Positions 1-7,826 of a stretch of DNA of 13,936 nucleotides are shown here, one piece after another (position 1 is the first letter of the stretch; every line of letters starts with the position of its first letter). Below the pieces are notes generated by a model, which did no database searches, was not told the DNA's origin, and saw nothing but the letters and a program-made list of their open reading frames with translations. Position numbers and translations under genes: made by a program. The DNA is taken from assembly GCA_002314605.1 (NCBI GenBank), contig DCGO01000137.1, forward strand, positions 1-13,936, written 5' to 3'. This DNA comes from Lentisphaeria bacterium UBA1776. GTDB lineage: Bacteria > Verrucomicrobiota > Lentisphaeria > Victivallales > Victivallaceae.

Positions 1-3000
1 ATAGAAACTTTCCGCATGTTTTTCATACGCGGCAAGCAGAAAATCACCGAAGTTCTCCGGCTGCACGAGGTCCAGCACCGTTTCCTTTCCGTTCTGATAG
101 CAGAGCGTGAAACGGGCGTTGACGACGAAACTCTGCATGGCGTTGGTGCTGCCGCAGAAAAAGAGATGAATTTTTCCCGCTTTTCCCGTGAGCGAGATCT
201 CCGTTTGCGTGGGAAAATTGTCCCACACCGAAACGGCGAGTGCGTTGTTCCCCTGTTCCGGCGTGCGGAACGAAACGCCCGAGGGGAGCGTGAAGACCCC
301 GTGCGCCTGTCGGAGCAGCGTGTCCTCAATGCGCAACGCGTTGTGGCCGTAATGGTTCCACTCCCACGCATAACGGCCGTTGATCTGGACCCCGATGGAG
401 TATCCCGCGGGCCGCGGCGAAAGAAATTTCCCGTTGTGGACCTCCGTGAGAGCGCAGTTGAAAAAGGGAGTGAGGTCCACGTGCTCAAGAGTTCCCTGAA
501 ATTCTTTTCCCGTGACCGGCACGGAAACGGGTGAAAGTTCCAACGCCAGGATCGAACTGCCCGATTGTATGAAACAGTCGCTGGCGGCATCGAAGGATGC
601 CGACGTTTGGATCAGCCCCCCCTGCCCCGCAAATCCCGGCGGCAGGTTCATGGAGGAGATTTCCCCGTTTTCGAGTTCCGCAAAGGCATGTTCCCCGGGA
701 TAGACCCGCAGCTGTTTCTGCTTCAGCTGCGGCAGCGGCAGATCGGCATAGAACACCTTGACTTCGATCCGGCCGCAGAGTGAGGTCACGACTTTGATTT
801 TGCCCCGCCCAATCGAAGGAACGATCTCGAAATCGTGCTCTTTCCCGTTGATGAAAAGCTGCTCCACTTTGCCGTACCGCAGCGGCAGCAGGATCGTTTT
901 TTCATCGTCGCATCCGCACACAATACGGAAAAGATCCAGGAATGCTTCATGCCGCAGCGAGAGCGAAACTTCCGGCAGCGAAAGCGATGCTTCGGGCCAA
1001 TGGTCGGGGATCCGCGGAGACAAAGTGATCCTGTGGTCGAGACGGGAAAATTCCACGCCCCACAACCCCTCGAAAACCAGCCGCAAGTAACAGCTTGACA
1101 CATCGGTGAAGTCGATGTCGCCCGCATCCGGGCCCCCCGTGTCGCACAGCACATGACAAAGCGAACCGGGATAGAGCGAAAGTTCAAACGCATCGACGAG
1201 GCCGTTCAGCACCTCCATGGCCTCCGTGTCAAAGCCGGTCCTGAACATCGCGAGCGCAAAGGCCGCGTTTTCCGCCGGGAAAAGACCGCAGGTCGAGTAT
1301 TTTTTTGGTAGCCACCCAGAGGAATAGTAGAGTTTCCCCTGCCGGGTCCCCTGCGTCGTCACCTGACGGAGATGGCGCAGGGCCCAGCGGATCATCCGGG
1401 CCGCCTGAAGCTGGTCCACTGCGCCGCATTCCACGGCGAGATAAATGGTGGGAAGTTCCGGAGAGGGGTGGATGAGTTTGTTTCCGACGGTGTCGACGAA
1501 CTCCGCCAGCACGCCCTCGTTATTGAGCCACAAACGGCTCTGCAGCGCCTGCCGGATCTTCTGCGCCCGCGCTTCCAGTTTCGAGACGTCTTTCCCGAGG
1601 AGCCGCCCCAGCGCGGCGGTCCGCAGATTGGCACGCAGATTGTAGCTGCTGGCCTGAGCGCATCCGCCGCCGTTGCAGCTATGGCCGTCGGAGATCCAGG
1701 TGTTGAGAAAGTTCTGATAGAGCCCGTCGTGATCCGGGTCGAGGACCCGCTCCTGCCAGTCCAGCACCTCAAGAAGCCGGTCGTACATGAGAGAAGCTGT
1801 TTCCAGATCGCGCGAATGATCGAAGTAGTACAGCGTCATGTCGACGGCGACTTCCTGCATATCGTAGATGTCGTCCCGGGGCAGAAGTGCGGTCAGGCGA
1901 CCGGAGGTATTGGCAAGATGATGATACTGGGTCCCTTCGTGGTCCAGATCCGGACGGTCCGCACCGTCCCACCAGACTTTTTCCGGTTTATCCGAGTGCA
2001 GGATCGTATCGAAGTGAGCAAGGATCGCCGATTTTACCCGGTCATGCCAGCCGGCCAGTGCGGGGGCATACCAGCCGCGCCAACCGAGGAACGGGGCATG
2101 ATAGCCAATGGCTCCGTGGTAGAAGCTGTTGCCGTGGAACGAAGCATCCAGCGCGATCAGCGTATCGGGAACGGTCATATCCAATGCCTGATCGGGAGTA
2201 TGGAATGCCACGGAAACGTATTTCTCCCGGATCGCGGATTTCAGGCTTGCCATGGTCCCGGAAGTCAGCAGTTCCTTCAACCGTTCCTGGGTCCCGTTTT
2301 TCAATACAACAACGGTCCCCTGAAAATGTTCATTTGCCTGAAGAACACGTTTCAGTTTGATGATTTTCTTTTCTCCGGCATGATCTGTCAGGAACATGGA
2401 AGGATGCGCCTCGGTCATGGCCTCAGGGGCATCCGCGGAATATTCCGCATGGAAATCGTCTCCGATCAGCAGTTCCACACCCAGCGGCCCCTTGAGGGAT
2501 GCGTAATTTCCGAAACATTCCGCCTGATTGTCCGCGCAGTCCTCAGGAGAAAAATCACGCCGGACGGAGTGGTGATACTCAAAGCGCCCGAAAAACGGTG
2601 TGATGCCGCCAAAACCGGCGCACCAGATGACGCGCTGGTCGGTGGTAATGTCGTAATGGACCAGAAAACCCTCATCGGGATTCAGCGGAAGCACGGTGAT
2701 CTTTGCATGGACATCCGGAAAGTAACTGGAGAACTGGGTCATCTCGTATTCCATGTACCCGTGAGTCCAGCGGGACGTGATATCCCCGCACTGATGGAAC
2801 CAGTGAGAAAAGAGATCCCGGGAACCGCCTTCCACGTGTCCTGGAGTCAGAGCAAGACCGCTCATCAGCACGCCGTTTTTGGCCTGGCAGCACCATGTAT
2901 CCCGCTGATAGTCGCTGGAGGCACCCATAAACAGCGGGGTATCCCCGGCAAAGGTGAAGAAGCGTCCGGTCCCTGCATCGTTTGCGTGTCCGCCGTACAG

Positions 3001-3069
3001 GACCCGGTTGAAAAATTCCAGCGAACCGAACCGGCAAAACGCTCCTTTTCCCATCTGATACTGATTCAT
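1..3069 (-). CDS. DUF4450-type (alpha/alpha)6 glycosidase, 3' end outside window
   Basis: The frame stays open from an ATG at 3069 to base 1, giving 1023 codons with no stop, so the C-terminus lies outside the window. An AAGGA at suitable distance precedes the ATG, 9 bp after the amidohydrolase stop. Residues 21-26 (NRVLYG) and the following Gly/Asp-rich stretch look like the start of DUF4450 proteins. LGWRGWY and GWHD (328-343), WWDG (366-369), WISDGH (458-463) with a Gly/Cys-rich run after it, and SPRIPDHW (684-691) are the kind of motifs seen in six-hairpin (alpha/alpha)6 glycosidases. The likely layout is an N-terminal beta-sandwich (about 1-290), a helical barrel (about 300-700) and a C-terminal beta domain. 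No clear signal peptide is seen at the N-terminus, which suggests a cytoplasmic location. The family's substrate is unknown to me; catalytic acids cannot be assigned. It is probably the last or a late gene of the leftward operon. Confidence 0.8.
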   Translation of the reverse strand, partial: MNQYQMGKGAFCRFGSLEFFNRVLYGGHANDAGTGRFFTFAGDTPLFMGASSDYQRDTWCCQAKNGVLMSGLALTPGHVEGGSRDLFSHWFHQCGDITSRWTHGYMEYEMTQFSSYFPDVHAKITVLPLNPDEGFLVHYDITTDQRVIWCAGFGGITPFFGRFEYHHSVRRDFSPEDCADNQAECFGNYASLKGPLGVELLIGDDFHAEYSADAPEAMTEAHPSMFLTDHAGEKKIIKLKRVLQANEHFQGTVVVLKNGTQERLKELLTSGTMASLKSAIREKYVSVAFHTPDQALDMTVPDTLIALDASFHGNSFYHGAIGYHAPFLGWRGWYAPALAGWHDRVKSAILAHFDTILHSDKPEKVWWDGADRPDLDHEGTQYHHLANTSGRLTALLPRDDIYDMQEVAVDMTLYYFDHSRDLETASLMYDRLLEVLDWQERVLDPDHDGLYQNFLNTWISDGHSCNGGGCAQASSYNLRANLRTAALGRLLGKDVSKLEARAQKIRQALQSRLWLNNEGVLAEFVDTVGNKLIHPSPELPTIYLAVECGAVDQLQAARMIRWALRHLRQVTTQGTRQGKLYYSSGWLPKKYSTCGLFPAENAAFALAMFRTGFDTEAMEVLNGLVDAFELSLYPGSLCHVLCDTGGPDAGDIDFTDVSSCYLRLVFEGLWGVEFSRLDHRITLSPRIPDHWPEASLSLPEVSLSLRHEAFLDLFRIVCGCDDEKTILLPLRYGKVEQLFINGKEHDFEIVPSIGRGKIKVVTSLCGRIEVKVFYADLPLPQLKQKQLRVYPGEHAFAELENGEISSMNLPPGFAGQGGLIQTSASFDAASDCFIQSGSSILALELSPVSVPVTGKEFQGTLEHVDLTPFFNCALTEVHNGKFLSPRPAGYSIGVQINGRYAWEWNHYGHNALRIEDTLLRQAHGVFTLPSGVSFRTPEQGNNALAVSVWDNFPTQTEISLTGKAGKIHLFFCGSTNAMQSFVVNARFTLCYQNGKETVLDLVQPENFGDFLLAAYEKHAESFY

Positions 3070-3078
3070 TTTCTATCC

Positions 3079-3999
3079 TTACGCTTTCTCTAAATTCAAA
3101 CCGAAGAAATCAATGGCATTGTTCCGGCAGATCTTCTTCCACGCCTCCTCGGGGAGCTTTCCGGATTCGTGCAGATGATCGAACCAGAGTTTGATCCGGA
3201 AGACTTTCTGGCATTCCGCATTGCAGCAGTCCGTGCCGAAGAAAAGCCGGTCCTGAAATTCGATCAGGAACCTGACTGCGAAATCTTCATCCCGCTTGAG
3301 CTGCCAGTACCCATCGGAAAGTTCGCCGTAGAGATTCGGGAAAGCACGCAGCAGTTCCTGTGCAGCGCCTTCTCCGGTGATCCTGCCGGTATTGCGGTCG
3401 GGTGAACCATGCTGCAGACCGTCCCGTCCGAAAACCGGCTTGCAGAGTGCCGGACGTGTCCTGCGGGTGATCTCCGCCCAGAAGACCGGGCCGTGGGCGA
3501 TGAACTTCAGCATGGGGAACCGCTGAAGGGTGTGCTCCAGACACGGCAGGCCGGGATCATCGCAAAGGCCGAAGTCCCCTCCGACCCGGTCCGAACCGTC
3601 GGTCGTCACGGGCAGCCCCACTTTTTCAGCGCAGGCAAAGAGATTTTGCACCCGTTCATCATCGAACCGCATATTCGGCATGATCTCGCCCACGCCTTTG
3701 CATCCCAGGTCCTTGTAGTACTGCAGGACCGTATCCAGCGGGGCATCGGAGCGGTTGATCAGGGCGCGGGGGTCCACGTTGCAGAACGGGAAGAGCCGGC
3801 CCGGATATTTTTCCGCCATGTCAAGGATATCCTCGTTTGCCTGCGGCAGATAGATTTCCGAGTTGACCACGGGCAGGACGGCTCCCATTTCGATACCGTT
3901 GCTGTCATACCGTTCCACCAGTTCCTCCGCCGTACAGAACCGTGTGACAAACGGGGCCGGTTTGCGGTAAGCGTGTGCGTGAATATCAATGTACTTCAT
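3079..3999 (-). CDS. Amidohydrolase_2 family metal-dependent hydrolase
   Basis: A 306-aa protein of the usual length for amidohydrolase_2 (TIM-barrel) enzymes, which include lactonases, decarboxylases of the ACMSD/resorcylate type and other hydrolases. The strand-1 motif DIHAH puts metal ligands at H7 and H9; FIAHG gives H169 and FGTD gives D257. The strand that normally supplies another His (a PVTIH-like sequence) reads PVTTD, so Asp134 sits where His is expected. The stretch GDFGLCDDPGLP (141-152) is also typical of the family. The start at 3999 is the first ATG after the upstream aldolase; its ribosome site (AAGAAG) is weak. It lies 63 bp below the aldolase stop and 9 bp above the DUF4450 gene. 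In this context it may open a lactone or hydrolyse a sugar-acid intermediate (inference). The family call is firm; the reaction is not. Confidence 0.85.
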   Translation of the reverse strand: MKYIDIHAHAYRKPAPFVTRFCTAEELVERYDSNGIEMGAVLPVVNSEIYLPQANEDILDMAEKYPGRLFPFCNVDPRALINRSDAPLDTVLQYYKDLGCKGVGEIMPNMRFDDERVQNLFACAEKVGLPVTTDGSDRVGGDFGLCDDPGLPCLEHTLQRFPMLKFIAHGPVFWAEITRRTRPALCKPVFGRDGLQHGSPDRNTGRITGEGAAQELLRAFPNLYGELSDGYWQLKRDEDFAVRFLIEFQDRLFFGTDCCNAECQKVFRIKLWFDHLHESGKLPEEAWKKICRNNAIDFFGLNLEKA

Positions 4000-4062
4000 T
4001 TTTGACTTCTTTTGAAGGTCGGCAGTGACTTTGCGTCCCTCTTCTGAAAGTTCAAAGGACTT

Positions 4063-4689
4063 TCATTTACGGTTCATGAAATGATCCAGTTCCAGCAGCT
4101 GATCCGCATCCAGACTGCGGGTCTGAATGGAGTGCGACCACAGGGTCTGCTTGGCTGCATTTTCCAGCAGTTCCATTTTGTCAAACGCATTCAGCAGACT
4201 TTTTCCCAAAGCGATGACCCCGTGATTTTCCATGAGACCGCAGTCATGTTCCTTCATATACCCGGCCACAATGCGTGCCAGTTCCGGCGATCCCATCAGT
4301 GCGTAAGGGATCCTGACCACGTCACCGGCTACAGCATACGCTTCGGCGGTCAGGTGCATGTTCAGCGGAACTTCCGTTGTGCAGAAGAAAGTCGCCGTGA
4401 CCGGATGAGCATGGACAATCGCCGCAACATCCGGACGGTTTCGGTAAATGGACAGGTGAATACCCGACTCAATGCTGAGTTTCAGTTCCGGCGTCAGATT
4501 TTTCCCGTCCGGCGTGAGAATCCCCACGGTTTCTTTGCTCTGATTGCATTTATCCGACTGCGATGCCGTGATGAGAATGTTTCCATCCGGCAGACGGCAT
4601 GAGATGTTTCCACCGCTGGTGGTCGTCAGAAACTGACGATACAGCCGCCGCATGAAATACGCGACCTGTTCCCGTTCCTGTTCGTACAT
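4063..4689 (-). CDS. Class II aldolase/adducin family protein (short, FucA-like)
   Basis: A 208-aa protein of the zinc-dependent class II aldolase family, close to the length of L-fuculose-1-phosphate aldolase. TSGGNIS (24-30) matches the phosphate-binding segment, Glu74 is the likely catalytic acid, and H93, H95 (HAHP) and H156 (MENHG) are the zinc ligands; spacing mirrors FucA almost exactly. The open frame extends upstream to 4746, but I chose the ATG at 4689. It follows the TAA of the upstream aldolase by one base and has GGGAG about 10 bases before it, so the two are translationally linked. It probably cleaves a phosphorylated ketose or aldonate into glyceraldehyde/lactaldehyde and DHAP-type products; the substrate is inferred only from the locus. 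Epimerase (AraD) activity in the same fold cannot be excluded. Confidence 0.88.
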   Translation of the reverse strand: MYEQEREQVAYFMRRLYRQFLTTTSGGNISCRLPDGNILITASQSDKCNQSKETVGILTPDGKNLTPELKLSIESGIHLSIYRNRPDVAAIVHAHPVTATFFCTTEVPLNMHLTAEAYAVAGDVVRIPYALMGSPELARIVAGYMKEHDCGLMENHGVIALGKSLLNAFDKMELLENAAKQTLWSHSIQTRSLDADQLLELDHFMNRK

Positions 4690-4690
4690 G

Positions 4691-5419
4691 TTATTTTTCT
4701 CCCTTGAAATAAAGTGAGGCCAGAGTGTGTTTTCTCCGGGGATCACCGGGACAGGGAAGGTTCCGAATGGCGAGTACCCTGCTCAGGTTTTCCACCTCTT
4801 CCCGGGAAATCTCTTTGATACCGCCGCACTGTCTGGCAACAACTGCCGACTGGGCCATGGCTTCCGCCATCTGCAGCAGACCCAGCGTCCGTGCGACCCC
4901 CTGATCCGAGCCGATGGTGATCCCGTGATTCTTCATGAGCCACGCATTGGAAAGGGGCAAAACACTTTCAAAACAGTTTGCCAGTGCCTGCGAGATGGGT
5001 TCCGCATACGGGATCGAAAGAATCGGTCCCAGCTCAATGCAGGGTTCCGGAAGGATCGGCCGTTCCAGAACATTATCCCCCGCAATGGCGAATCCCGTCA
5101 GAACCGGCGGATGAGCGTGAACCAGACTTTTCAGATCCGGACGTTTCCGGTAGATAAAAGTATGCATCGGTGTTTCACCGGTGGGTTTGCGGCCCGGAGA
5201 TGCAAAAATGGTCTTTCCGTCCTCGTCCACAATGCAGATATCCTCGAAGCCGATCGTTTCCTTTGCGACTTTGGTCGGGGTGATCAAAATGATGCCGGGT
5301 ACCGCCTTCATGGAAAGGTTGCCCCCATGAGAAGCCACAAATCCGAGCCGTCCGCATTTTACGGAAATCTCGGCCAGTTCCGTGATCTGTTTCCTGTACA
5401 GTTCCTGTAATTCGTGCAT
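4691..5419 (-). CDS. Class II aldolase/adducin family protein (long)
   Basis: A 242-aa second member of the class II aldolase/adducin family. HGGNLS (31-36) corresponds to the phosphate-binding loop, E82 to the catalytic acid, and H101, H103 (HAHPP) and H165 (MKNHG) to the zinc site. It is clearly diverged from the next gene, with a longer C-terminal part (about 200-242) and a different central segment. Three in-frame starts exist (5464, 5425, 5419). I prefer 5419, two bases after the TGA of the upstream gene, because an AGGA lies 7 bases before it, whereas it is too close to 5425 and 5464 would overlap the upstream gene. Adjacent unlike aldolases suggest two consecutive steps, two substrates or a heteromer. 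Substrate unknown. Confidence 0.88.
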   Translation of the reverse strand: MHELQELYRKQITELAEISVKCGRLGFVASHGGNLSMKAVPGIILITPTKVAKETIGFEDICIVDEDGKTIFASPGRKPTGETPMHTFIYRKRPDLKSLVHAHPPVLTGFAIAGDNVLERPILPEPCIELGPILSIPYAEPISQALANCFESVLPLSNAWLMKNHGITIGSDQGVARTLGLLQMAEAMAQSAVVARQCGGIKEISREEVENLSRVLAIRNLPCPGDPRRKHTLASLYFKGEK

Positions 5420-5421
5420 GA

Positions 5422-6891
5422 TCATTTCCTGTAGTGATCCATCGCATCGCTGAAAAGCCGCCACGCCTTCAGCACATGTGGAGCCGCTTTTTTTCCGTAA
5501 TCGCGGATGGCGATTTTACGAAGAAGCTCGTCGTAATCCGGTTCAAAATCTTCCCACCCGTTCCATTTGACAAGGTCGGATGCCACGCACGCCCACCAGC
5601 CGTAATGGTGCGTGCAGTAGATGTCGCGCAGATCCCATTTTTTCCAGGCCTCCCGCAAGACCAGATCCCGGTGCAGCCACCGCCGGGGAACCGGCACGAA
5701 GGGAACCGCGCCGAAGGACCAGCTGATCCCCGCAATATTCGCATTGGCACAGAGTGGAATCCCGTTTTGATGCGCTTCGGCACATTCACTGGTGAAATAA
5801 TACCCCGGTTCGGTTTCGGAAATGGTGTAATCCATAACCGGGGTGCAGAGTCCTTCCAGCGTTTTTTCCGAAAAGATCTCATAACAGACGCTGAGGGATA
5901 CGTTCTCCGGATAATTCCGCAGAAACTTTCTGCGTTCCTCAAAGGGGGCCCAGCCACAGTTGTAGGTGCTGAACTGCACCGATGCTTCCGGCGCAACCCG
6001 GTGGACCGCTCTTTCAATACCCTGAATGTAGGCCGGATAGTCATAACAGGGATACCAGCCGGGGGCCGGTCTTGTATCCGGAATGCCGTCGATGGTGCTT
6101 TCGTTGTGTTTCCGGCCGGTGGTATGGGGATCTTTGCTGGGAAATTCCAGCGATTCCCCGCAGAGCGCCAGACCGCCTGCCTTGGGGTAAAAGCTGAAGA
6201 TTCTGCCGTAACACTCGTCAAATTTGCGCTGTGCATCCGGATCGTCGGGATGCACCCAGGTGTTGATGTAGTTCAGAAAAAAGACTTTGATCCCGAAACG
6301 CCCGGCCCGTTCAATCAGGTCGCTGATGATACAGCACTGTTTCGCCCCGACAACGTCCTCGCCGTTCAGGAAAATATAGATCTGATTGTATCCGGCATGG
6401 ATAGTGGCGGCAAGCTCTTCGTCCGGGTATTTGTCGATGAAACAGCCGGAATGAACTGAACGGGTATCGAACATGGGTTTGCGCACCGTTTTTCCCAGCG
6501 TCAGGACCGGCGCTCCTTCCAGATTCATGCAGTCCTCCAGATAAACCACAGCGGGAAAAGCCATGTCCTCCTGCGCAACGGAGAGGCGGACCGTCTCCTT
6601 TTTCACCTCCAAAGCGAACCCTTTTTTCAGCACCGCATTCTGCTCCATCCAAAGGGTTTTCGCTCCGTTTCTGCGGACCACGGCAAGGGAAAGACCCATG
6701 CTGATCAGGAGATAATTCTGAAAATCCAGCAGCGCCCGGAAAAGGATGTCCGGCGCATCTTCGGGACAGCCGAGCTTCCAGGAGCGGTCCAGCATGCACT
6801 CCTTTGCGGCAGGTTTCCGCTCCGGATCGCGCATCCCCGGCTTGTGGTACTGCCAGTGGCGGCGGAGAAAATCGTAATTCCGTTCCGTCAT
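5422..6891 (-). CDS. Uncharacterised glycosidase-like protein (putative TIM barrel)
   Basis: A 489-aa protein that I do not recognise as a characterised enzyme. Residues about 50-135 resemble the small alpha/beta domain that precedes the barrel in GH20/GH67/GH84-type enzymes. A possible barrel begins with FDTRSVHSG (141-149), followed by beta-strand-like segments such as NQIYIFLNG (169-177) and IKVFFLNYIN (201-210). LALCGES-EFPSKDPHTTGR (241-260) and the aromatic-rich GWYPCYDYPAY (278-288) may line a sugar site. Many Trp/Tyr residues fit carbohydrate binding. There is no signal peptide. A GTG at 6903 is also in frame, but I chose the ATG at 6891, which has GTGAGG 6 bases upstream. It sits 13 bp after the creatininase-like gene. 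The glycosidase assignment is inference and catalytic acids cannot be named. Confidence 0.7.
   Translation of the reverse strand: MTERNYDFLRRHWQYHKPGMRDPERKPAAKECMLDRSWKLGCPEDAPDILFRALLDFQNYLLISMGLSLAVVRRNGAKTLWMEQNAVLKKGFALEVKKETVRLSVAQEDMAFPAVVYLEDCMNLEGAPVLTLGKTVRKPMFDTRSVHSGCFIDKYPDEELAATIHAGYNQIYIFLNGEDVVGAKQCCIISDLIERAGRFGIKVFFLNYINTWVHPDDPDAQRKFDECYGRIFSFYPKAGGLALCGESLEFPSKDPHTTGRKHNESTIDGIPDTRPAPGWYPCYDYPAYIQGIERAVHRVAPEASVQFSTYNCGWAPFEERRKFLRNYPENVSLSVCYEIFSEKTLEGLCTPVMDYTISETEPGYYFTSECAEAHQNGIPLCANANIAGISWSFGAVPFVPVPRRWLHRDLVLREAWKKWDLRDIYCTHHYGWWACVASDLVKWNGWEDFEPDYDELLRKIAIRDYGKKAAPHVLKAWRLFSDAMDHYRK
5427..5430 (-). promoter_or_regulatory. RBS deciding the start of the long aldolase
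   Basis: AGGA lies 7 bases before the ATG at 5419 and only one base before the ATG at 5425, which favours 5419. The site is inside the end of the upstream coding region. Confidence 0.55.
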
Positions 6892-6904
6892 GATCCGCCT
6901 CACT

Positions 6905-7654
6905 TCAGAGTTTCAGAAGTTTCTCAAGATCCTCTACGGCCTCGTCCAGACGCCGTTTGCCGTATTCCCGGGTCGCTTCCCTTGCGTCCGCAGCGAACCA
7001 GTCACGGTCAATGACCTGATCGGTAAGTTTTTCCATGCGGACCAGATCCGGGTGCAGCTCCATGATCTCGGATGTCTCCACTTTTCCCGCGTGGTCGCCG
7101 GGATTCTTCCGCTGAAATTCCTCGGAGGTCGTGTGAACCTGAATCCAGTCGAAAAAGTTGCTCTCCGGGTCCCGGTAGTATTCTTTCATTTTCGGACTGC
7201 CCCACCAGCCCCGGCCCATGGTGCGTTCCAGAAAAGCGAAGATGGCCCGGCACCCGGCAAAACGGAAGGCCAGATCGGTGGGCATTCCCTGCGTGAAATT
7301 CTCGGTCTGATGATAAATGATCCCGTGGATGTTCCGGAACCCCACCTCCAGCAGATTGGTGAACAGATCCTCGGCGAAACGGCAGACATTCATGGAATCA
7401 ATGCTGATGGTCCCCTGCCCGTTTTCCGGCCCGGCCACGGCATAACTGGCGGTTCCGTAGTAGAATGTGGGGAGAAGAACGATTTCCGGATGACGGGCAT
7501 CCACCCGCTTTGCGATCCCTTCCGCATTCATGCCGTCCGTGCCCACCGGAAGATGTTCGGAATGAAATTCCAGGGTACCGATGGGGAGGATCACCGGCAC
7601 TTTTTGGGCGATGGCGTCACGGATCAGGGACGGATTCATTTCACAGTAATGCAT
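6905..7654 (-). CDS. Creatininase family protein
   Basis: A 249-aa protein, normal length for creatininase-family metal-dependent amidohydrolases, a family that also contains MftE and formamidopyrimidine hydrolases. GTLEFHSEHLPVGTD (26-40) gives E29, H31 and D40 with the spacing of the creatininase metal ligands (E34, H36, D45). DHAGKVETSE (187-196) matches the HAG..ETS block near the C-terminus. The usual NGHGGN or GHYEN motif is replaced by YHQTEN (114-119), so H115 and E118 are one residue further apart than in creatininase. The frame stays open upstream to 7795, but the start at 7654 is set by AAGGAG 7 bases upstream; an ATG at 7660 is only one base from it. It is the first gene of the leftward operon. 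It probably hydrolyses a cyclic amide or a related ring; the true substrate is unknown. Confidence 0.85.
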   Translation of the reverse strand: MHYCEMNPSLIRDAIAQKVPVILPIGTLEFHSEHLPVGTDGMNAEGIAKRVDARHPEIVLLPTFYYGTASYAVAGPENGQGTISIDSMNVCRFAEDLFTNLLEVGFRNIHGIIYHQTENFTQGMPTDLAFRFAGCRAIFAFLERTMGRGWWGSPKMKEYYRDPESNFFDWIQVHTTSEEFQRKNPGDHAGKVETSEIMELHPDLVRMEKLTDQVIDRDWFAADAREATREYGKRRLDEAVEDLEKLLKL

Positions 7655-7661
7655 GTTCATT

Positions 7662-7667
7662 CTCCTT
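7662..7667 (-). promoter_or_regulatory. RBS deciding the start of the creatininase-like gene
   Basis: AAGGAG stands 7 bases before the ATG at 7654. The nearer ATG at 7660 is too close to the site to be used efficiently. Confidence 0.65.
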
Positions 7668-7729
7668 TTCTCCCCGCAGGGGGATACGGTATTCTGCCGC
7701 AGACAATGCTGTTTTTTCAAAGAGAGGTC

Positions 7730-7757
7730 TTGCGTTTTCCGGATTCTGTAATATAAT
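7730..7757 (+). promoter_or_regulatory. Candidate sigma70 promoter for the isomerase/oxidoreductase operon
   Basis: TTGCGT (7730-7735) and a perfect TATAAT (7752-7757) are separated by 16 bases. Transcription would begin near 7764, leaving a leader of about 60 bases before the ATG at 7827. The -10 block overlaps that of the leftward candidate. Confidence 0.55.
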
Positions 7758-7777
7758 ATTCCTGCATGAAAAAACAA
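7750..7777 (-). promoter_or_regulatory. Candidate sigma70 promoter for the six-gene leftward operon
   Basis: Read leftward, TTGTTT (7777-7772) and TATATT (7755-7750) are 16 bases apart, upstream of the creatininase-like gene. The -10 uses the same AT block as the rightward promoter, so the two polymerase sites would exclude one another. The match is weaker than that of the rightward one. Confidence 0.4.
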
Positions 7778-7810
7778 GTTGCTTTGGAAAATCACGATGG
7801 CTTGGCAGAA

Positions 7811-7816
7811 GGGAGG
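7811..7816 (+). promoter_or_regulatory. RBS deciding the start of the isomerase-like gene
   Basis: GGGAGG ends 10 bases before the ATG at 7827. Starts at 7779 and 7797 in the same frame have no comparable site and would add residues unlike the family N-terminus. Confidence 0.6.
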
Positions 7817-7826
7817 CTTGACTGAA

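Noticed and set aside
1372..3093. 573-codon open frame on the plus strand opposite the DUF4450 gene
   Set aside because: It lies antisense to a frame open over 1023 codons with family motifs; its own product has no recognisable domain. It is a GC-rich shadow.
5434..6459. 341-codon plus-strand frame opposite the glycosidase-like gene
   Set aside because: The minus-strand frame is coupled to its neighbours by short junctions and has a ribosome site; this one has no motif or context.
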